DNA of 37,625 nt, from contig JBKEBD010000025.1 of assembly GCA_047972995.1 (NCBI GenBank), positions 1 to 37,625 of the forward strand, read 5' to 3'. This DNA comes from JBKEDC01 sp047972995. Its GTDB lineage: Bacteria > Bacteroidota > Bacteroidia > Bacteroidales > Prolixibacteraceae. How positions within the stretch are numbered: the first letter of the stretch is position 1; the number at the start of each line of letters is the position of its first letter. Below the pieces are notes generated by a model. It saw only the letters and a program-made list of their open reading frames with translations, did not search any database and was not told the origin of the DNA. A program made the position numbers and the translations under genes. Below, piece after piece: positions 8,322 through 17,379 of this stretch.

Positions 8322-11135
8322 TTATTGGTTTGCTGAGAAATTAAAAAATAGGGTCATTTGCTGACTTCGGATTCTCCAATCGTCGAATGGTCCGTAATCG
8401 AAGAACTTGTTTTGACGACCTGAAGGTCCCATATTCCATGGATCATTTGATTTTGTTCCGATAGGTGGAATTGCTTGCATAAATGAAATATCTCCTTGAG
8501 GGAACAAGGGGTTCACTCGCTCGAAATATTCGGGTGCTTGCTTTGGAGTGTAAAGGCGTAAGAACACATCATCGGTGGATGTGGCTACCGTAAAGTTTTG
8601 TTCTTTCGATTCTATTTGTGCCCAATAAAGGTTCGCAAAATAGCCCTTAAATTCAGGGTAAATAAGCGGAGCTACTCCTGTTATGGTGTTGTTATATTCT
8701 TTAGAATATACATCGAGTTCCACACCTTGCATTCGGTTTTTCCACACTCTGTAAGGTCCACGACCTAACCACTTCACCCCATCAACAAGTTGCTCTGGAT
8801 AAGCGAAGTCAACCCCCATGTAGTTAAAATCTTTGTCGTATTCGAAAGGCACATAATAAATGTGCAGACGAAGCCAACCATTGGGTAACACCGTCCATGT
8901 GAGTTCCTTTATTCGCGAATCGGCGGCATCAAAAGATGCTGTAATTTTCAAACTATCTCCACACGTTTTTACTTTTGTTTCGGTAAACACTGCTTTGCCA
9001 TCGCTCAATTGAGGACCTCCATTAAATGGAATATCTCCCAACTCATTGCGCACCGACTTCAACTGCCCAGCATGTTTGGCAAACACATAATTCAATGTGC
9101 CCACTTTCACTTGAATATCTTTTTTATCTTCTTGATACGTAATTGCTGCACTTCCTTTTGCTTCTTGCAACATTCGCTGCACGATGTCTTTAGGAATGCT
9201 AATGCCCCAAGTCCAAGTGTAGATTTGCTTTCCGTGCTGATCGTAAGCTGTTACGGCTAGAATGTCGTAGGTCATCCAATCATTTGGAAGATTTAGTGCA
9301 AGCACTCCTTTGTGTCTTGGTGCAACATTTGGAGCTGCAACATCTGCCGTATGGCTAGCTGTAACTCCTTGCGGATAAGTTGTTTTCTTCAATTCATATG
9401 AGAAAGTGCAAGTTGACAAGTTGCTATATAGATAGCGGTTCTCTATATTCAGTTTACCTGTAAAGTATGGCGTAATGTCAATATCTTCAAAGCGAATTGG
9501 AGCCCAAATTTCCTTAATAGCAAAATAGCTTCCTTCCTTTTCAAGGTGTGGACCAAGAATGCCGTCGGGAGCATGACTACCGTCGGTGTCAATCTCGTTA
9601 TTTTTGTCGGTGCGCATAAGCCCCTCATCGGCATAGTCCCAAAGGAAACCGCCTGCTGCACGAGGAAAATTCCACATTTGCTCCCAATAATCATACAGTC
9701 CAGCACCATGACCACCATCATACATTCCATGCAAAAACTCGGTAGGCATGGTAATATTATGGCCATAGAGGAATGTGCCCGCTCCATAATCGTAAGGGCG
9801 GTAGTGCTGTGTGGCAAAACCATTATATTCATTCCAAGGGTGAATTACACGGCGCTTTTGAATATCGTAATGTGTAAATAGCGTATCGAGTTCCCAATTT
9901 GTTCCGCCCTCGTTACCATTGTCCCAAAGAATAATCGATGGGTGATTCACATCGCGAGCAATCATTTCTTTCACGAGTTTTGTGCCCACTTCGGTATCGT
10001 AGGCATCGTGCCAACCTGTAAGTTCATCGAGCACAAACAAACCTAGCGAATCGCAATAGTTTAGGAAGTGTGATTCCGGAGGATAATGAGACATACGCAC
10101 GGCGTTCATGTTCATCGATTTAATCATCTCTACATCTTCTAAACTAATGGCAGCACTAGAAGCTCGTCCGTGTTCTGGGCGGAAGGTATGGCGGTTTACG
10201 CCTTTCAATTTCAACTGCACTCCATTAACATAAATTCCATCGCGGTCTCGCACTTCAATGGTGCGAAATCCGAAACGTTTGGTCATTTCATGCACTGCGT
10301 GGCTAGCATCGAATAATTGGAAACGCACCTCATATAAATTTGGTGTTTCCGGATTCCATGTTTTAATGTTATCTAGACTAGAAGTAAGCGAAATTTTATT
10401 TTCACCTTCTGCTTGGTAAGCTTCAAATGCTGTGCCTATCTTCGTGCCTTCTAAGGTGTAAACCTGCGCTTCCACTTGCATATTTTTAGCTGCTGCTGAA
10501 AGATATACATCAGCGTTAAATTGACCATCGGCAAGTGCATTGATAGCCACTCGATCTATATTTTGCTTCGGTTTCATTTCTAAGAAAACAGGTCGAAAAA
10601 TCCCCCCGAAAATCCAGAAATCAGAATATCGTTCGGCTTTGTTTACCGATTCGTTGGCAGAGTGTTTTGCTACTCGCACTTCAAGCAAGTTGCTTTCACC
10701 ATAGTTCAACAACGACGAAATATCGTAGCTAAACTGATAAAATGCTCCTTGATGAATATCGCCAGCTAGCTTACCATTTACCTTCACCTCGGTATCGGTC
10801 ATAGCCCCTTCAAACACAATCTTTACTTGCTCATTGTTCCAATTTGAAGGCACTTCAAATTGAAGTTTGTACAATCCTTCTTCTTTGGCACGGTCGGCAT
10901 CTTGGGCATGACCGTAATCATAATTTCCAAATCCGAACTGTTCCCAGCACGAAGGTACTGGAATGGTAGTCCACTCCCCCGATTTTCGCCCATCGGTGCA
11001 ATAAAACTGCCAATCTACGGCATCGTCAACACCTGTTCCCGATAAGTATTTTTTTTCGGTGTGTTGTGCTTCGGGCGTTGGTGTTTGACAAGCAAACATA
11101 ACCGCCAAAAGCATTACGGTTAAAATTCTATTCAT
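8322..11135 (-). CDS. GH2-family lipoprotein glycosidase (beta-galacturonidase, beta-glucuronidase or beta-galactosidase)
   Basis: 937 residues with a lipoprotein signal peptide (AVMFACQ). Domains in GH2 order: sugar-binding jelly roll (about 35-190, with WTTIPVPSCWEQFG and GIFRPVFLE), immunoglobulin-like domain (about 190-295), and TIM barrel (about 300-590, with LKGVNRH, NAVRMSHYPP and DELTGWHD). Beta-sandwich regions follow, including a motif near ARRHKG-like linkers and KWLGRGPYRVWKNR. The acid/base is E409 in WDNGNEGG and the nucleophile is E466 in PTEFLHG. GH2 also covers beta-galactosidases. In the RG-II systems a GH2 enzyme removes a beta-linked uronic acid of chain A, and the operon context favours this role. 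Substrate remains undetermined from sequence. Confidence 0.85.
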   Translation of the reverse strand: MNRILTVMLLAVMFACQTPTPEAQHTEKKYLSGTGVDDAVDWQFYCTDGRKSGEWTTIPVPSCWEQFGFGNYDYGHAQDADRAKEEGLYKLQFEVPSNWNNEQVKIVFEGAMTDTEVKVNGKLAGDIHQGAFYQFSYDISSLLNYGESNLLEVRVAKHSANESVNKAERYSDFWIFGGIFRPVFLEMKPKQNIDRVAINALADGQFNADVYLSAAAKNMQVEAQVYTLEGTKIGTAFEAYQAEGENKISLTSSLDNIKTWNPETPNLYEVRFQLFDASHAVHEMTKRFGFRTIEVRDRDGIYVNGVQLKLKGVNRHTFRPEHGRASSAAISLEDVEMIKSMNMNAVRMSHYPPESHFLNYCDSLGLFVLDELTGWHDAYDTEVGTKLVKEMIARDVNHPSIILWDNGNEGGTNWELDTLFTHYDIQKRRVIHPWNEYNGFATQHYRPYDYGAGTFLYGHNITMPTEFLHGMYDGGHGAGLYDYWEQMWNFPRAAGGFLWDYADEGLMRTDKNNEIDTDGSHAPDGILGPHLEKEGSYFAIKEIWAPIRFEDIDITPYFTGKLNIENRYLYSNLSTCTFSYELKKTTYPQGVTASHTADVAAPNVAPRHKGVLALNLPNDWMTYDILAVTAYDQHGKQIYTWTWGISIPKDIVQRMLQEAKGSAAITYQEDKKDIQVKVGTLNYVFAKHAGQLKSVRNELGDIPFNGGPQLSDGKAVFTETKVKTCGDSLKITASFDAADSRIKELTWTVLPNGWLRLHIYYVPFEYDKDFNYMGVDFAYPEQLVDGVKWLGRGPYRVWKNRMQGVELDVYSKEYNNTITGVAPLIYPEFKGYFANLYWAQIESKEQNFTVATSTDDVFLRLYTPKQAPEYFERVNPLFPQGDISFMQAIPPIGTKSNDPWNMGPSGRQNKFFDYGPFDDWRIRSQQMTLFFNFSANQ

Positions 11136-11156
11136 ATCTTTTTTTGTTTGTTTTTA

Positions 11157-12761
11157 CTAGTTATTTGAAGAAACACCTACCGATTGTATCCCCGCGCAAT
11201 CTTCCACTTTAATATTATCCGACAAGTCGCCATCAATGCGCACTTGAACTAATGCAGAATCAGCATGGTTTACTTTCATATTTTCAAAAAGTACGTTTCT
11301 ACTATCAAGAAAAATCAGCTCTTTGGCTGGCGATGTAATGCGAATATTCTTTAAGTGTGCCCCGTCTAAATCTGCCGATTTAAAAATTCCTCGGCTCGCT
11401 TCATCTACTTGCATATTTTCAAGCACTAAATTGGTCATAGGCATTTCAGGAATTCCAATTACATTTACAAAGTGGGTGCACTTTTCAATAAGGAAATCTT
11501 TCGCTATTACATTTTTATAGGCTGGAGTAAGTTCATTTACTGGCAACGCAGGCAAGCGTTTTGCTAATTTGCCCACATAAAGAGGCTGACCTAACATATC
11601 GAATTTAAATGCCGTAGCATTCAAATTCATTCTAATGCGCTCATAAATAAGATTGTCGCCACCTCCTGCACGCGAACGGCGAGTCTTAAATCGTACACCC
11701 ACACCGGTATTATCGAACACACAATCGTGCACATACAGATTTTTTACCCATCCAGCTGTTTCGCTACCAACGGTGATACCCCCATGTCCTTCGCGAGCCA
11801 AACAGTAGCGCACCACTACATTCTCAGTGGCTTTATTCACACGAATACCATCTTCGCCACGTCCTGCTTTCATGGTGAAACAATCATCGCCACAGCTCAA
11901 AGTGCAGTATTCAATCAACACATTCTTAGTCGATTCAATATCGATACCATCTCCACGAGACACACCTACTGATTGCACACTCACCCCACGAATAATTACA
12001 TTGTCGCAATAAACTGGCACAATGTTCCAAAACACGGTGTGCGAAAGATTCACCCCCTCAATATACACGCGTGTGCAATTGATAGGAGAAATAAACATGG
12101 GTGGGAAAATAGTGCCCGACGGTTGATTGCCGTCGTAAATGCGCTCAGCCACCGGCATATTAGCCGAAATTACATTTTCAATAACCGATGAACGCTCAAT
12201 GCGTTCTATAATATCACCTTCTTCCGAACCCGGACCAATAAGACGACCGTTTCCTGTAATAGCAATATTATCTTGCCCATTGGCATAAACGCATGAACCC
12301 ATCGACATCAATTCAACGCCCTCATTTCGAGTAAATACGGCTGGTTGATAATCTTTCACCCAACTACTAAAATTCAAGGCTGCTTCCTCTGGAACGTGCA
12401 AGTTTACATTGCTTTTAAGCTCAACACGTCCTGTGCGCCATTCTCCTGCAGGCACAACTACCACACCACCACCACGCTCACTTAATGCTGTAATAGCTTG
12501 ATTGATGCGCAAGGTGTTTAGCTCGTTGGCAACCAATGATAAAAATACCGTATCGGTAGGAAAGCTAGGCTTCATAAATTTTAGGGTTGAAAATGGAGCC
12601 TCTACAGGCAAGATTTCAGCAGGCAACAATTGCTGCCCTACTTCCTCAACAGTTGGAATGTGAGGCAATTGCCAATCTTTCTCAGAAGATGTTGCCGAAC
12701 AGCCTACAAGGCTTGCCAAAAGGAAATTAAAACCAATGGTAGCTAAGAAAACCTTTCTCAT
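11157..12761 (-). CDS. GH28 polygalacturonase-family lipoprotein
   Basis: 534 residues with a lipoprotein signal (LLASLVGCSAT). The right-handed beta-helix carries all GH28 active-site motifs: DGIDIES (D274), CGDDCF (D292/D293), EGHGGIT (H326) and GVRFKT (R357, K359, the RxK motif). GH28 enzymes invert at alpha-1,4-linked galacturonic acid. Secreted lipoprotein members in such loci are commonly exo-acting, and an exo-alpha-D-galacturonidase on RG-II backbone ends is plausible. It is the first gene of the five-gene minus operon, 37 bp downstream of a good -7 element, with a LacI-type palindrome just beyond. Confidence 0.9.
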   Translation of the reverse strand: MRKVFLATIGFNFLLASLVGCSATSSEKDWQLPHIPTVEEVGQQLLPAEILPVEAPFSTLKFMKPSFPTDTVFLSLVANELNTLRINQAITALSERGGGVVVVPAGEWRTGRVELKSNVNLHVPEEAALNFSSWVKDYQPAVFTRNEGVELMSMGSCVYANGQDNIAITGNGRLIGPGSEEGDIIERIERSSVIENVISANMPVAERIYDGNQPSGTIFPPMFISPINCTRVYIEGVNLSHTVFWNIVPVYCDNVIIRGVSVQSVGVSRGDGIDIESTKNVLIEYCTLSCGDDCFTMKAGRGEDGIRVNKATENVVVRYCLAREGHGGITVGSETAGWVKNLYVHDCVFDNTGVGVRFKTRRSRAGGGDNLIYERIRMNLNATAFKFDMLGQPLYVGKLAKRLPALPVNELTPAYKNVIAKDFLIEKCTHFVNVIGIPEMPMTNLVLENMQVDEASRGIFKSADLDGAHLKNIRITSPAKELIFLDSRNVLFENMKVNHADSALVQVRIDGDLSDNIKVEDCAGIQSVGVSSNN

Positions 12762-12797
12762 ATGTATATTAATCTAAAGTTTATTTTATGGGAAGCT

Positions 12798-12805
12798 CAA
12801 AAATA
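12798..12805 (-). promoter_or_regulatory. Bacteroidota -7 element for the GH28 operon
   Basis: CAAAAATA on the plus strand is TATTTTTG on the minus strand, matching TAnnTTTG. It ends 37 bp before the GH28 start codon. A -33 element is not convincing; the palindrome at 12824-12837 occupies that position. Confidence 0.55.
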
Positions 12806-12823
12806 GGCATCATTTTTGATTTT

Positions 12824-12837
12824 TGGAAACGTTTTCA
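12824..12837. promoter_or_regulatory. LacI-family operator-like palindrome (site 1)
   Basis: TGGAAACGTTTTCA is a near-palindrome around a central CG and matches 12 of 14 bases of the perfect palindrome at 32624-32637. It lies 18 bp upstream of the -7 element of the GH28 operon, overlapping the expected -33 region. Bound regulator could therefore block or alter transcription. Confidence 0.6.
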
Positions 12838-12986
12838 TTAACTTTTGTTCAAATAACGGTAGAATTACACTTGTTAACAAAAAAAAGCAATCAGACGTAG
12901 TGCGTAATTTTGCAAGCATTTACGTTTGATTTAAGAAGGATATAAATCACGCCTTTCTCATTTCGAGAAGGGCTATGCAATTGCAG

Positions 12987-13000
12987 TGTAAACGATTTCA
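12987..13000. promoter_or_regulatory. LacI-family operator-like palindrome (site 2)
   Basis: TGTAAACGATTTCA matches 12 of 14 bases of the site at 32624-32637. It lies 11 bp upstream of the -7 element of the GH105/CE8 operon. The same palindrome type thus sits at both promoters of the divergent region. Confidence 0.55.
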
Positions 13001-13011
13001 AATCCTTTTCT

Positions 13012-13019
13012 TATATTTG
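13012..13019 (+). promoter_or_regulatory. Bacteroidota -7 element for the GH105-CE8 operon
   Basis: TATATTTG matches TAnnTTTG and lies 32 bp before the GH105 start codon. No clear -33 element; the operator-like site at 12987-13000 covers that position. Confidence 0.6.
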
Positions 13020-13051
13020 TGGGAGTTTATTGATATTAAACCAACAAATTA

Positions 13052-14251
13052 ATGAGAACAAGAAAAGTAATTCTAATTGCCCTTTCAGCTCTATTAATGA
13101 GCTGTGGCACAAAAACACACAAAAAAAAGCAGCCAACAAACACCGCTGACACCGCTAAATGGTCGGTGAGAATGGCTGATGCTGTGATGACTAGAAATGA
13201 CAGCTTAGGTTATTACAACGGCAGAACAGTGCGCGGTTGGAGCTATGATGTGGCCTATCTGGGTAGCGCCATTAATATGCTTCGCGATGTTGATGCTAAA
13301 TATGGCGATTATATGCTTGCCGACATGGATAAATTAGTGATGGAAGACGGATCTGTACCTCGCTACGACATAAATAAATTTAACATCGACTACATTTGCC
13401 CTGCTAAAAACATTTTGCTTGCATGGGAGCAAACCAGCGAAGCTAAATACCAGAAAGCCGTGGGACAATTCATTGAACAAATGGAAAAACACCCCCGCAC
13501 TAAAACTGGTGCTTATTGGCACAAAAAAATATATCCTTGGCAGCTATGGCTTGATGGGGTGTATATGGGAATGCCTTTCTTGGCCGAATATGCCAAAGAC
13601 TTTGATGCTCCTGAATGGTTTGATGTGGCTACACACGAGGTGATTTTGACTTATGAAAAAACTTGCGACCCTAAAACCGGGCTTATGTATCATGCTTGGG
13701 ATGAAAGCAAAACTCAAAAATGGTGCGATCCTGAAACTGGACTTTCTCACCATTTCTGGAGTCGATCAATGGGTTGGTATGTAATGGCTATTTGCGACAT
13801 CCTAGACTATCTTCCTGCCGACCATAAAGACCGTGCTGAACTGATTAGCATCTTGCAAAAATGTTGCGATGCCCTAATGCAAGTGCGCGACGAAAAAACA
13901 GGCTGTTGGTTTCAAGTGCTAGACCAAGGTTACCGCGAAGGAAACTACCTTGAAGGATCGGGCACCGCTATGTACATTTGTGCTTTTGCCAAAGGAGCTA
14001 AAATGGGATATCTCGACCCTAAATACAAAGATATTGCAAGTCAAGCATTCGACGATATGGTGAAACAATTCATCATTATTGACACCGACGGTTTGCCTAG
14101 CATGGTTGGTATTTGTGGAAGCTGTGGTCTTGGTGGTACTAAAAACTATCGCATGGGCGACTATGAATATTACACTGCCGAAAAAGTGGTGAAAAATGAT
14201 TGTAAAGGAATTGCTCCATTTATTCAAGCTGCCGTAATGGTAGGAAAATAA
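13052..14251 (+). CDS. GH105 unsaturated rhamnogalacturonyl/galacturonyl hydrolase, lipoprotein
   Basis: 399 residues with a lipoprotein signal (LSALLMSCGT). The (alpha/alpha)6 fold shows the family motifs RGWSYDVAY, YPWQLWLDGVYMGMPFLAEY (with the catalytic Asp at D168) and HHFWSRSMGWYVMA. A C-terminal EYYTAEKVVKNDCKGIAPF follows. Members of this family hydrate and cleave the 4,5-unsaturated uronic acid that polysaccharide lyases leave on the non-reducing end of pectin fragments. Its presence implies lyase products are handled, although no lyase gene lies in the window. First gene of a two-gene plus-strand operon divergent from the GH28 operon; the next gene begins 7 bp later. Confidence 0.9.
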   Translation: MRTRKVILIALSALLMSCGTKTHKKKQPTNTADTAKWSVRMADAVMTRNDSLGYYNGRTVRGWSYDVAYLGSAINMLRDVDAKYGDYMLADMDKLVMEDGSVPRYDINKFNIDYICPAKNILLAWEQTSEAKYQKAVGQFIEQMEKHPRTKTGAYWHKKIYPWQLWLDGVYMGMPFLAEYAKDFDAPEWFDVATHEVILTYEKTCDPKTGLMYHAWDESKTQKWCDPETGLSHHFWSRSMGWYVMAICDILDYLPADHKDRAELISILQKCCDALMQVRDEKTGCWFQVLDQGYREGNYLEGSGTAMYICAFAKGAKMGYLDPKYKDIASQAFDDMVKQFIIIDTDGLPSMVGICGSCGLGGTKNYRMGDYEYYTAEKVVKNDCKGIAPFIQAAVMVGK

Positions 14252-14258
14252 CAACACG

Positions 14259-15245
14259 ATGAAAAAATTAATATTACTGACGATAATCTGCCTTGGAACA
14301 TGGCAGTTGGCGTTTGCTCAAAAGAAGATTGTAGTGGCTCAAGACGGTTCAGGCGATTTTACTACTGTGCAAGCTGCCATTAATTCGTTGCCTCAAATCA
14401 ATCTGATAGAAGCACAAATTTTGGTTAAAGATGGCGTTTATGCCGAGAAAGTTTTGATTGACCGCGATAACGTACAATTAATTGGCGAAAGCAAAGAAGG
14501 TACTCAAATTGCCTACACTCAATTAAAAAACGAGTGGGTAAAATCGCCCGATGCCATTGGCGCTGCTGTTTTAAATATTACTAGCGACGATGTGGCAATT
14601 CAAAATGTAACAATTCAAAATACTTCGGAAAAGATTGGAAAAACAGCTTATGCGGTTTATGCTACGGGAACTCGAATTATTTTCGACAATTGCAATTTAA
14701 TCGGCAATGGTGCCAACACCGTATGCCTTATGGACTATAAAAACGGATTGTATTATTTGAGAGCCTGCGAAATGTCGGGCGCTGTTGATATGTTCAGAGC
14801 CATGGGCTGGTGCTATGCTGAGCATTGCAGCTTCTATCAGCATGAAGCCATTTCTTCTATCTGGCACGCTGGCATTACCGATGCCGACCAAAAGATGGTA
14901 GTGAAAGATTCTTACTTTGATGGTGTACAGCATTTCTTCTTAGGAAGAAGTCATTACGATTCGCAATTCTTCATTGTAGATTGTGAGTTCAGCAAAAGAT
15001 TGGCCGACAAACATTTTTATCGTAAAACTTACGAAAACAATCCAGAAAAAGCAAAGTACTACCCCAACACTTATGGCGACAGATACTACCTATCGGGCAA
15101 CAAGCAAAACGGTACTGACTATGCTTGGTTAAAAGCTGATAATTTAAAGGATTACAGCAAAAAGCTAAAAGCATCGCAAGTAAATACTTCCTTTGTTTTT
15201 GGTTCAAAATGGAATCCGGAGCAAAAACTTCAATCATTGAAATAG
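14259..15245 (+). CDS. Secreted pectinesterase (CE8 family, divergent)
   Basis: 328 residues with a signal peptide ending LAFAQ. The start of the beta-helix, VVAQDGSGDFTTVQAAINSL, is diagnostic of CE8 pectin methylesterases. Candidate catalytic residues remain: D159 in CLMDYKNG (in place of QDTL), D177 in GAVDMFRAMG (in place of GxVDFIFG) and R230 in FLGRSHYD (in place of LGRPW). The usual active-site Gln next to the first Asp is replaced by Met and the surrounding loops differ, so substrate preference may not be ordinary homogalacturonan. It probably de-esterifies galacturonic acid so that GH28/GH105 and other enzymes can act. Confidence 0.85.
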   Translation: MKKLILLTIICLGTWQLAFAQKKIVVAQDGSGDFTTVQAAINSLPQINLIEAQILVKDGVYAEKVLIDRDNVQLIGESKEGTQIAYTQLKNEWVKSPDAIGAAVLNITSDDVAIQNVTIQNTSEKIGKTAYAVYATGTRIIFDNCNLIGNGANTVCLMDYKNGLYYLRACEMSGAVDMFRAMGWCYAEHCSFYQHEAISSIWHAGITDADQKMVVKDSYFDGVQHFFLGRSHYDSQFFIVDCEFSKRLADKHFYRKTYENNPEKAKYYPNTYGDRYYLSGNKQNGTDYAWLKADNLKDYSKKLKASQVNTSFVFGSKWNPEQKLQSLK

Positions 15246-15274
15246 AATCCGAGTTTACACGCTGAATTATTATT

Positions 15275-15312
15275 AAAATAGCCAATTCTTCATGAAGAAT
15301 TGGCTATTTTTT
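15275..15312 (+). terminator. Terminator after the GH105-CE8 operon
   Basis: Perfect 17-bp stem, 15275-15291 with 15294-15310, around an AT loop, followed on the plus strand by a T-run that is partly in the stem. It lies 30 bp past the CE8 stop codon. The A-rich left arm could also let it work on the minus strand for the convergent DUF3826 pseudogene. Confidence 0.85.
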
Positions 15313-15366
15313 GGTTGATTACAGTGCTTAATCTAATTGAACGCCCCGTGAGTGGTGTCGGCTGTT

Positions 15367-16014
15367 CTACTCTGCTGCTGTGTTGACTAAGTTGTATCCT
15401 TCGTTGGAAAGATAGTCGTTAATAATGTCTTCTACTTTCGTGAAACAAGCGTCTTTGTCTTTTACCGAATCTACACTCATGGCTTCTTCGCGCGCACGAA
15501 CTAGAGCATGGTAAATGAATTGTTTTTGCTCGATGTTGAGTGAAGGCACCATATCAAGATAAGCATCGTAAGTATGCTCTAAGATATAGTAAGCCATGCC
15601 ATCTTTCACCTCGTCTATTTATTTGAATGTGAGAAGATTGGCTAAATCGAGCATAAATTAATCATGCAGCATTTGCACTTTTGCTTGTTGCACATTTTGT
15701 ATCAATTCAATGTTCCGTATTCTTTCATCTTCGGCTAGCTTTGAGGCTTGAATTGTATTAATTTCAGCGTTATTATGGTCGTACATACTATTCAGACGAT
15801 AATATTGTGCTGCAATTAAATCTTGCACCTCTAGTTTTAAGCTTTCATCTTCTAGTTTCAAGGAATCTACAATGAGTGCAGCCTTATTGGAAACTACTAA
15901 CCAATATTCTTCATTGGTAAATTCGGAATAGTCTTTGGGGAAATCGGTGGGCTTGCTCTTACAGGAAATAACTATCGCTGCAATGAATAGCAAGAAGTAA
16001 AAATTATTTTTCAT
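15367..16014 (-). pseudogene. DUF3826 lipoprotein paralogue, inactivated by two nonsense codons
   Basis: Translated from 16014, the frame gives a lipoprotein signal (IAAIVISCKSKP) and a DUF3826-like sequence including DYSEFTNEEYWLVVS and QDLIAAQYYRLNSMYD. A TAA at 15658-15660 and a second TAA at 15619-15621 interrupt it. The frame then continues without shift as IDEVKDGMAYYILEHTYDAY to a stop at 15367. Compared with the intact copy at 16688-17374, the first stop replaces an Asp position and the second a Gln position; the C-terminus is about 12 residues shorter. No indel is needed, so decay is recent or sequencing/recoding should be excluded. Confidence 0.85.
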
Positions 16015-16687
16015 CTGGTTGTATCTTCAATTATTGATTGCTTCAAGATAATCTGTGGCAAAAGCTAGTTTGCTTTGGACACCATGCGTTTACAATTATC
16101 TTCCTGTGTAAAAATCCATTGCATTCTGCACATTGGCAGTCTAGTAATCATTTGAGAATGTGTGCGTGTGGTATTTGCTTATCTTAAATTTAGTGCGTTT
16201 CAATTTGAGCTTTCTCTGATAACTATATACTTAAATGTGAGATGTCAATTGTATTCACCGTCACCTGTGTTGCTTACTACTCATTGTTTTTTTGAAGTGG
16301 GGCTTCAATCTCTAAATTGTCCTTTTTAAAATTCTACTTTCTTAATCATTTTGCCTCACTCCGTAACACGCTTCTATATCATATTCCTTTATTTTTCGTT
16401 TCTTAAACGCTAGTTTAAAATTAACTTTATTTTACATACACAAACACAATTTCACAAGAAAGTTTCACTTCGAAACGAAAAAAACTATTTCTACACTGTC
16501 GAGCTCCTGAAATCTACCTTGCGAGCAAAAAACTTTGGCTTTGCTTTCTAGCTAACCGAGCTTACATCCAGATTGGAATATCAGCCTATCCCCCGTTTTA
16601 TCAAATGAAATACCCCCCCTTATAAAACAAAAAAGCCCCAACCTACAATTGCAGGTTAAGGCTTTTAAAATATAGTAACGTGGAGTC
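16015..16687. other. Intergenic region without recognisable gene
   Basis: About 670 bp of AT-rich sequence between the DUF3826 pseudogene and its intact paralogue. I see no sizeable ORF, tRNA or TAnnTTTG promoter match on the minus strand for the pseudogene. Only the terminator at 16625-16666 is assignable. Confidence 0.6.
16625..16666 (-). terminator. Terminator after the esterase-DUF3826 operon
   Basis: AAAAGCC (16631-16637) pairs with GGCTTTT (16660-16666), with an inner AACCT/AGGTT stem. On the minus strand the hairpin runs into TTTTTTGTTTT. It lies 22 bp beyond the DUF3826 stop. Confidence 0.85.
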
Positions 16688-17374
16688 TTAAAGCTGTATG
16701 CCTCGTGCTTTCAATCGTTCGTGCCAATCATTGCTCAAGGTGTTCAAGTCGTAGCCTTCTTTTGCCAAGTAGTTATTAATACGTCCTTTGTATTTTCCAA
16801 ACCATCCGTGTTTTTCTTTTGAAGAACCGGCATCCATGGCGTGCTCACGAGCTTCGTAAAGCGCATCCCAAATGAATTTCTTTTGTGGTTCGGTAAGATC
16901 AGGAATCATGTCTAAGAATGCAGCATAAGTGTTTGGTGCTACACTGTAAGTCATACCATCTTTCACGGCATCAACTTGCTCTGGAGTAAGCAATTTTGAA
17001 AGGTTAGACACATAGTCGGCGTGCAGCCCATCAACCTTAGTTTGCTGATTAGCCTTAATGCTTTCTACTTCTCGTGTTTTCTCTTCATCGCCCAACTCCG
17101 AAGCTTTTATAGCCCTAATCTCAATATCATTAGAATCGTAAACACCGTTTAATCTGTAGTATTGAGCTGCAATTAAATCTTGCACTTGTTTTGCTTTAAT
17201 GGTATCGTTCAATTCCATTGCATCAACAATTTTAACCGCTCTACCCGACACTACTTGCCAGTATTCTACGTTTGTAAATTCAGAATAATCCATTTGCTGA
17301 ACTGCTGGTTTTGAATTACAAGAAACCAACAAGGCTACCGCCATGATAAGAGATAAAAAACTAAACTTCTTCAT
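16688..17374 (-). CDS. DUF3826 family lipoprotein
   Basis: 228 residues with a lipoprotein signal (MAVALLVSCNSKP). It contains MDYSEFTNVEYWQVVSGRA, VQDLIAAQYYRLNGVYD, LTPEQVDAVKDGMTYS and a C-terminal WFGKYKGRINNYLAKEGYDL. The predicted structure is largely helical with many charged residues. DUF3826 proteins are often found beside pectin-degradation genes in Bacteroidota but have no established function that I know. It lies 5 bp downstream of the esterase fusion gene and surely shares its transcript, so a helper or carbohydrate-binding role with that enzyme is possible. A broken paralogue follows at 15367-16014. Confidence 0.8.
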   Translation of the reverse strand: MKKFSFLSLIMAVALLVSCNSKPAVQQMDYSEFTNVEYWQVVSGRAVKIVDAMELNDTIKAKQVQDLIAAQYYRLNGVYDSNDIEIRAIKASELGDEEKTREVESIKANQQTKVDGLHADYVSNLSKLLTPEQVDAVKDGMTYSVAPNTYAAFLDMIPDLTEPQKKFIWDALYEAREHAMDAGSSKEKHGWFGKYKGRINNYLAKEGYDLNTLSNDWHERLKARGIQL

Positions 17375-17379
17375 ATTTA

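Noticed and set aside
9449..9881. Overlapping frames on both strands within the GH2 gene
   Set aside because: They lie within the GH2 catalytic domain, whose reading frame is certain from WDNGNEGG and TEFLHG.
15607..15660. Recoding or selenocysteine readthrough in the second DUF3826 copy
   Set aside because: Both stops are TAA and no recoding signal is visible; simple nonsense decay beside an intact paralogue explains it.
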